Source: UBA7957 sp965224675
GTDB taxonomy: Bacteria; Pseudomonadota; Gammaproteobacteria; Granulosicoccales; Granulosicoccaceae
Length of the DNA: 64,000 nt
Assembly: GCA_965224675.1 (NCBI GenBank)
Contig: CBDDAA010000004.1
Span: 744,001 to 808,000, forward strand
Reading direction: 5' to 3'
Shown here piece after piece: positions 63,791 through 64,000 of the stretch (its first letter is position 1; every line of letters begins with the position of its first letter). Under the pieces are notes generated by a model. That model had not been told where the DNA came from, made no database searches, and worked only from the letters and a program-made list of their open reading frames with translations. The translations under genes and the position numbers were made by a program.

Positions 63791-64000
63791 ATGACAAATA
63801 AGACCGTAGAGTTTCTTAGAAAGAAGGATTTCCAACTTGTGAAAGAGTTGGGGGCTGGTGCGTGCGGAAAAACCGTATTATTGTATGACGACATAATAAA
63901 TGAACAGTTTGTTTGTAAAAAATATGCCCCTCAATTTCCAGAGCACAAAGAAGTTTTGTTTAAAAACTTCATTCATGAAATAAAGCTACTCCATTTAATC
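63791..64000 (+). CDS. Cassette 6: protein-kinase-like gene (3' end outside window)
   Basis: The first 70 residues, frame open to the window edge. They show the N-lobe of a protein-kinase fold: glycine-rich loop VKELGAGACGKTVLL (~residues 17-31), ATP-contacting lysine in FVCKKYAP, and an alpha-C glutamate in FIHEIKLLH. Kinases occur in several phage-defence systems, but nothing here proves that role. It is the first gene of a sixth cassette beginning at 63779; no ribosome site is evident. Confidence 0.7.
   Translation, partial: MTNKTVEFLRKKDFQLVKELGAGACGKTVLLYDDIINEQFVCKKYAPQFPEHKEVLFKNFIHEIKLLHLI

Noticed and set aside
1..64000. CRISPR arrays, rRNA or tRNA genes
   Set aside because: No regularly spaced direct repeats, no rRNA-like sequence and no cloverleaf were seen on either strand; attC sites are the only repeated array.

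Overview
The window reads as chromosomal DNA of a Gram-negative gammaproteobacterium of moderate GC, probably aquatic or marine. Supporting signs are an outer-membrane porin and a MipA/OmpV protein, several lipoproteins, Opp- and Fbp-type ABC importers, a sigma70-style promoter and an integron. No species can be named from the sequence alone.

Layout. 0-3.4 kb: end of dhaK, then dhaL, a LysE-type exporter, two small coupled genes and a VOC protein. 3.4-4.6 kb is a scar: an IS630-type transposase remnant, an 85-bp inverted-repeat element and the 3' half of a DASS anion symporter. 4.6-6.8 kb: a MocR regulator and a universal stress protein. 7-15.2 kb: a five-gene Opp-type ABC importer followed by a phosphonate monoester hydrolase/arylsulfatase, apparently one uptake-and-hydrolysis unit. 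15.2-19.4 kb is a second patchwork: gene fragments, a glutamate-receptor-like channel, a transposase stump ending at a second 85-bp element, a lipoprotein, a palindromic repeat and a decayed toxin-antitoxin pair. 19.4-21.5 kb: two lipoproteins resembling phospholipase A2 and patatin.

21.7-31.2 kb holds a MipA protein, an AraC regulator, a porin, an Fbp/Afu-type importer (ATPase, fused permease, binding protein), two abutting gene stumps and a nitrilase-family amidase. 31.4-35.9 kb holds a DMT exporter, two small genes, and a compact operon of two DUF1538 membrane proteins with a PII-like protein and a CBS-pair protein. 36-45 kb has catalase, a class II aldolase, tag, a giant ABC protein with ruined ATPase motifs and a cyclic-nucleotide-binding domain, and a radical-SAM/hydrolase pair. 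A GGDEF-EAL protein follows. A cobalamin riboswitch then precedes the cobalamin late-assembly operon cbiB-cobQ-cobU-cobT-cobC-cobS. 53.8-58.5 kb carries a hydroxyacid dehydrogenase, a VOC stump, L-serine dehydratase, a 279-bp element with long terminal inverted repeats, a metallo-beta-lactamase-fold protein and a divergent LysR gene.

The highlight is 58.6-64 kb, an integron. A truncated integron-integrase gene on the minus strand, with its promoter, faces an array of five complete gene cassettes and the start of a sixth. In each complete cassette, the first bases are the exact reverse complement of the 7-base RYYYAAC box that opens its own attC, which is strong internal proof. The cargo looks defensive: a protein joining a CHORD-like zinc motif to a TIR domain, a zinc-ribbon protein with a TIR-like/deoxyribosyltransferase-like domain, a PIN/RHH toxin-antitoxin pair under a near-consensus promoter with an overlapping operator palindrome, an unknown protein with a hydrophobic tail, a TumE/TumA-like pair, and the start of a protein-kinase-like gene.
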